From the NCBI GenBank assembly GCA_947258945.1, contig CAMYKJ010000024.1:1-9505 (forward strand): a stretch of 9,505 nucleotides of DNA, in the 5' to 3' direction. A model generated the notes under the pieces. That model saw only the letters and a list, made by a program, of their open reading frames with translations. It searched no databases and was not told where the DNA came from. The DNA comes from an uncultured Ectothiorhodospiraceae bacterium. GTDB taxonomy: Bacteria > Pseudomonadota > Gammaproteobacteria > UBA9214. The position numbers and the translations under genes are program-made. Shown here one piece after another: positions 6,859 to 9,505 of this stretch; position 1 is the first letter of the stretch, and every line of letters starts with the position of its first letter.

Positions 6859-7485
6859 ATGGCAAAGTACACCGGATCCAAGTGTCGTCAGTGCCGTCGT
6901 GAGGGCGGCAAGCTGTTTCTCAAGGGCGAGAAATGCTTCACCTCGAAGTGCGCCGTCGAGAGCCGTCCGTTTCCGCCGGGTCAGCACGGCCAGCGCCGGA
7001 CCCGCCTGTCGGATTACGCCAACCAGCTGCGCGAAAAGCAGAAAGTGCGTCGCATCTACGGCGTGCTGGAGAAGCAGTTCCGCAATTACTACAAGAAGGC
7101 CGCCTCCACCAAGGGTTCCACCGGCGACAACCTGCTGCAGCTGCTGGAAGGCCGTCTCGACAATGTCGTCTATCGCATGGGTTTCTCGGCATCGCGCAGC
7201 GAGTCGCGCCAGCTGGTCCGCCACAACGGCATCAGCGTGAATGGTTCCCGGGTCAACATCCCTTCCTACCAGGTGCAGCCGAACGACGTGATCAGTATCA
7301 ACGAGAAGACCCGTGCGCAGATTCGTGTCCAGTCTGCCATGGATCTCGCGCAACAGCGCGGCATTTCCGACTGGCTCGATGTGGATACCAAGAAAATGCA
7401 AGGCGTGTACAAGGCGCGCCCGGAACGCGGTGAACTGCCGGCCGACATCAACGAACACCTGATCGTCGAATTGTATTCCAAGTAA
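6859..7485 (+). CDS. rpsD: 30S ribosomal protein S4, four-cysteine (zinc-type) form
   Basis: This is a 208-residue S4 (E. coli 206). The N-terminal domain has Cys9, Cys12, Cys26 and Cys31, the same spacing as the zinc site of Thermus S4; E. coli S4 has lost these ligands. The central part is typical: [36 protein letters not shown] and [14 protein letters not shown]. The S4 RNA-binding motif follows, near residues 98-160, with [20 protein letters not shown]. The conserved end is [15 protein letters not shown]4 nucleates small-subunit assembly on the 5' domain of 16S rRNA and, in E. coli, represses this operon through the leader pseudoknot found upstream. AAGGA (6848-6852) is a good ribosome-binding site, and tandem TAA stops (7483-7488) end the gene. 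Confidence 0.97.
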   Translation: MAKYTGSKCRQCRREGGKLFLKGEKCFTSKCAVESRPFPPGQHGQRRTRLSDYANQLREKQKVRRIYGVLEKQFRNYYKKAASTKGSTGDNLLQLLEGRLDNVVYRMGFSASRSESRQLVRHNGISVNGSRVNIPSYQVQPNDVISINEKTRAQIRVQSAMDLAQQRGISDWLDVDTKKMQGVYKARPERGELPADINEHLIVELYSK

Positions 7486-7502
7486 TAACTGAGGATTGCT
7501 TC

Positions 7503-8510
7503 ATGCTCGGAAACGTCAACGAATTCCTTAAGCCGCGCATCGTCGATGTGCAGGCCATCAACGACAGCCACGCCAAGGTGACCCTGGAGCCGCTGGAGCG
7601 CGGTTTCGGCCACACGCTGGGTAATGCGTTGCGCCGTATCCTGCTGTCGTCGATGCCGGGCTCGGCCATCATCAATGCCGAGATCGACGGCGTGCTGCAT
7701 GAGTACTCTACCATCGAGGGTGTACAGGAAGACGTCATCGATATCCTGCTCAACCTCAAGAAGGTTGCGCTGCGCATGCACAACCGCGACGAGGCCACCC
7801 TGACCCTGAACAAGAAGGGGCCGGGACCGGTCACGGCCGGCGACATCACGATCGATCACGACATCGAGGTCGTCAACCCGGACTTCGTCATCGCCAACCT
7901 GACCAAGGCCGGCGAACTGTCCATGACGCTCAAGGTTGCCAAGGGGCGCGGTTACCAGCCGGCCACCCGACGCGACACCGAGGAGAGCGAGGGACGTACC
8001 ATCGGCAGCCTGCAGCTGGACGCCTCTTTCAGCCCGGTCAGCCGCATCTCCTACAACGTCGACCGCGCCCGTGTCGAGCAGCGCACCGACCTGGACAAGC
8101 TGATCATCGACATCGAAACCAATGGCACGGTCGATCCGGAAGAGGCGATCCGCCACGCGGCGACCATCCTGCAGGACCAGCTGTCCGCCTTTGTTGATCT
8201 GCAGGCCAGTGCCGAGGAGACCACCACCGCGCCCGAGGCCGACATCGATCCGATCCTGCTGCGCCCGGTGGACGACCTCGAACTGACCGTGCGTTCGGCA
8301 AACTGCCTCAAGGCGGAGAGCATTTACTTCATTGGCGATCTCATCCAGCGCACCGAGGTTGAATTGCTCAAGACGCCGAACCTTGGCAAGAAATCACTGA
8401 CCGAAATCAAGGACGTCCTTGCCACCAAGGGCCTGTCGCTGGGCATGCGACTGGAAAACTGGCCGCCGGCCAGCCTGGGTGTGCGTGATACCGAGGCCGC
8501 CAGCGGCTGA
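7503..8510 (+). CDS. rpoA: DNA-directed RNA polymerase subunit alpha
   Basis: This 335-residue protein is slightly longer than E. coli alpha (329). The N-terminal assembly domain (about 1-234) includes [20 protein letters not shown] (28-47), the conserved dimerisation and beta-contact region. A linker rich in A, E and T (about 235-247) leads to the C-terminal domain (about 250-325). There [16 protein letters not shown] and [16 protein letters not shown] keep the UP-element DNA contacts: Arg264, Asn267, Cys268, Lys297 and Ser298 correspond to E. coli 265, 268, 269, 298 and 299. The last ten residues ([10 protein letters not shown]) form a short variable tail. GAGGA at 7491-7495 is a good ribosome-binding site. 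Its position between rpsD and rplQ is the standard alpha-operon order. Confidence 0.98.
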   Translation: MLGNVNEFLKPRIVDVQAINDSHAKVTLEPLERGFGHTLGNALRRILLSSMPGSAIINAEIDGVLHEYSTIEGVQEDVIDILLNLKKVALRMHNRDEATLTLNKKGPGPVTAGDITIDHDIEVVNPDFVIANLTKAGELSMTLKVAKGRGYQPATRRDTEESEGRTIGSLQLDASFSPVSRISYNVDRARVEQRTDLDKLIIDIETNGTVDPEEAIRHAATILQDQLSAFVDLQASAEETTTAPEADIDPILLRPVDDLELTVRSANCLKAESIYFIGDLIQRTEVELLKTPNLGKKSLTEIKDVLATKGLSLGMRLENWPPASLGVRDTEAASG

Positions 8511-8531
8511 TTACATTACAGGAACAGTACC

Positions 8532-8924
8532 ATGCGTCATCGCAAGTCAGGGCGGCAGTTAAACCGCAACAGTACACACCGCAAGGCCATGTTTCGTAAC
8601 ATGGCAGTGTCCCTGCTGAACCACGAGGTCATCAAGACAACCCTGCCGAAGGCCAAGGAGCTGCGCCGTGTGGCCGAGCCGCTGATCACCATGGCGAGAA
8701 ACGACTCCGTGCACAAGCGGCGTATTGCCTTCAGCCGCCTGCGCGACCGCGACACGGTCAGCAAGCTGTTCAACGAGCTGGGTCCGCGCTACAGGGATCG
8801 TCCCGGTGGTTACCTGCGTATCCTCAAGACGGGGTACCGCACTGGTGACCAGGCGCCGATGGCCTACGTCGAGCTGGTCGATCGTCCGGAGCCGGGTGCT
8901 GCCGATGAGACGGCTGTCGAGTAA
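8532..8924 (+). CDS. rplQ: 50S ribosomal protein L17
   Basis: This is a 130-residue L17 (E. coli 127). The start [20 protein letters not shown] and the following [20 protein letters not shown] are the conserved family core. [16 protein letters not shown] and a C-terminal [20 protein letters not shown] complete it, ahead of an acidic variable tail (GAADETAVE). L17 lies near the tunnel exit on the large subunit. AGGA at 8520-8523 is eight bases before the ATG. It is the last gene of the alpha operon, with a terminator starting 24 bases after the stop. Confidence 0.97.
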   Translation: MRHRKSGRQLNRNSTHRKAMFRNMAVSLLNHEVIKTTLPKAKELRRVAEPLITMARNDSVHKRRIAFSRLRDRDTVSKLFNELGPRYRDRPGGYLRILKTGYRTGDQAPMAYVELVDRPEPGAADETAVE

Positions 8925-8948
8925 CTGCAAGGATAATAAAAACAAATG

Positions 8949-8972
8949 AGCCGGGCATTGCCCGGCTTTTTT
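8949..8972 (+). terminator. Intrinsic terminator of the alpha operon
   Basis: AGCCGGGC (8949-8956) and GCCCGGCT (8960-8967) form a perfect eight-pair, GC-rich stem with a three-base ATT loop. The T run from 8967 to 8972 follows directly. This is a textbook rho-independent terminator for transcripts coming from rplQ. Confidence 0.95.
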
Positions 8973-9007
8973 GTGTCTGTCAGTCTCGCCTAAATCGATA
9001 AACGGTG

Positions 9008-9038
9008 CTGTAGGAGCGCACCGCGTGCGCGAAGAAAT
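9008..9038 (+). repeat. REP-like palindromic element 1
   Basis: The element reads CTGTAGGAGCGCACCGCGTG and continues CGCGAAGAAAT. The stem GCGCAC (9016-9021) pairs with GTGCGC (9025-9030) across a three-base loop. The TGTAGGAGCGC head and CGCGAA foot resemble REP elements common in gammaproteobacteria such as pseudomonads. Its near-identical inverted partner is the fourth element at 9113-9143. Confidence 0.8.
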
Positions 9039-9048
9039 CAATGCCAGT

Positions 9049-9076
9049 CTCTCGCGCCTGCAAGGCGCTCCTGCAG
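9049..9076 (-). repeat. REP-like palindromic element 2, inverted
   Basis: Read on the minus strand, it is CTGCAGGAGCGCCTTGCAGG followed by CGCGAGAG. It shares the CTGnAGGAGCGC head and CGCGA foot with element 1. The stem GCGCCT (9054-9059) pairs with AGGCGC (9063-9068) over a three-base loop. It faces element 1, and the two are separated by ten bases. Confidence 0.75.
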
Positions 9077-9088
9077 ATGTTTCCAGTT

Positions 9089-9119
9089 GTGTAGCAGCGG
9101 GCGTTGTCCGCGAATGAAT
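9089..9119 (+). repeat. REP-like palindromic element 3
   Basis: It reads GTGTAGCAGCGGGCGTTGTC and continues CGCGAATGAAT, again with a TGTAG head and CGCGAA foot. The stem GCGGGC (9097-9102) pairs with GTCCGC (9106-9111) with one G-T pair. It is the most diverged of the four. Its last bases overlap element 4. Confidence 0.68.
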
Positions 9120-9143
9120 CGCGCACGCGGTGCGCGCCTACAG
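9113..9143 (-). repeat. REP-like palindromic element 4, inverted
   Basis: Read on the minus strand, it is CTGTAGGCGCGCACCGCGTG followed by CGCGATTCATTC. Over the first 25 bases it differs from element 1 at a single position. The stem GCGCAC (9121-9126) pairs with GTGCGC (9130-9135). Elements 1 and 4 could also pair with each other to form one long cruciform enclosing elements 2 and 3. Confidence 0.8.
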
Positions 9144-9170
9144 TTGATAATTTTTCCCACGTGGGACCAT

Positions 9171-9505
9171 TCAAAGAAAATCCTCGATAAACCAGGCCGA
9201 GAAGGCATGCCGTCCACTGACACCTGCCTTGCGGTAGATGGCTGAGGCCTGGGTGCGTACGGTCTTTTCGCGTGTTTCGCGAACGGCCGCGATCTCCCGG
9301 AAGCTCAGTCCCTTGAGCAGCAACAGACCAACGGCCTTCTCGCTGTCGGTGAGTTCCCATGCCTTGAATTGCTGCTGAATGAGATTCCCCAGTCGTTGCC
9401 GGGTTTCGGCAAGCTCCGGGGTGGCCGGGGTGACTGCGGCCTGTTGCCTGGTCACTTCCAGACGCAGCTGCTCCAGCGCATGGCGCTGTCGGCGCAGGTC
9501 GTTCA
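9171..9505 (-). CDS. LuxR/GerE-type helix-turn-helix regulator, C-terminal part (partial at window edge)
   Basis: The frame is open from the right edge to TGA at 9171-9173, about 110 residues, and the N-terminus lies outside the window. A GTG at 9453-9455 could be read as a start, but the upstream codons continue a plausible helix (NDLRRQRHALEQLRLEV), so I treat the gene as truncated by the window. The first 50 or so residues are charged and Leu/Gln-rich, possibly a coiled coil. The GerE domain follows: WELTDSEKAVGLLLLKGLS, FREIAAVRETREKTVRTQAS and AIYRKAGVSGRHAFSAWFIE. The second helix-turn-helix helix has Gln where many LuxR proteins have His. It is a DNA-binding transcription factor; its signal, targets and N-terminal domain are not visible. 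It converges on rplQ and is probably unrelated to the ribosomal operons. Confidence 0.78.
   Translation of the reverse strand, partial: NDLRRQRHALEQLRLEVTRQQAAVTPATPELAETRQRLGNLIQQQFKAWELTDSEKAVGLLLLKGLSFREIAAVRETREKTVRTQASAIYRKAGVSGRHAFSAWFIEDFL

Noticed and set aside
9008..9143. CRISPR array
   Set aside because: The repeats alternate in orientation, are imperfect and self-palindromic, and have irregular, very short spacers. This fits REP elements and not CRISPR.
9156..9165. Perfect 10-base palindrome CCCACGTGGG next to the end of the LuxR-type gene
   Set aside because: On the minus strand it is followed by A residues, and on the plus strand by ACCATT, so it is not an intrinsic terminator in either direction. 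A palindrome this short may be chance, or an isolated protein-binding site that cannot be supported here.
8980..9360. Minus-strand open frame across the REP cluster and the LuxR-type gene
   Set aside because: It runs through non-coding palindromes and is out of frame with the clear GerE domain, so it is not a gene.

Overview
This window is a conserved ribosomal-protein segment of a gammaproteobacterial chromosome: the end of the S10 operon, the spc operon and the alpha operon. Gene order is rplP(end)-rpmC-rpsQ-rplN-rplX-rplE-rpsN-(rpsH)-rplF-rplR-rpsE-rpmD-rplO-secY-rpmJ, then rpsM-rpsK-rpsD-rpoA-rplQ. Protein sequences, gene order, a zinc-free S14, an RpoA C-terminal domain very close to that of E. 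coli and an E. coli-like alpha-operon leader all point to Gammaproteobacteria. The DNA is moderately GC-rich. S4 carries the four-cysteine zinc pattern that E. coli lacks, which argues against Enterobacteriaceae. I cannot name a genus.

Layout: bases 1-5903 are tightly packed plus-strand genes, with spacers of 1-38 bases and two start/stop overlaps at the left end. They encode parts of both ribosomal subunits and the SecY translocon channel. Bases 5904-6073 form the only sizeable gap among the ribosomal genes. It has an AT-rich, promoter-like first third and an alpha-operon-type RNA leader that can form the S4-responsive pseudoknot over the rpsM start codon. Bases 6074-8924 are the alpha operon (S13, S11, S4, RNA polymerase alpha, L17), closed by a strong intrinsic terminator at 8949-8972. 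Bases 9008-9143 hold four REP-like palindromes arranged as two inverted pairs. From 9171 to the right edge, on the minus strand, lies the C-terminal part of a LuxR/GerE-type regulator.

The striking anomaly is at about 2147-2149. The last two codons and stop of rpsN, the spacer, and roughly the first 67 codons of rpsH are missing. S14 therefore runs on out of frame through S8 DNA, and only the C-terminal half of S8 remains, with no start of its own. S8 is an essential assembly protein and, in E. coli, the translational repressor of the spc operon. An assembly or consensus deletion is the most likely explanation; a real deletion with a second rpsH elsewhere is possible. I found no sign of a new defence, mobile or biosynthetic system.
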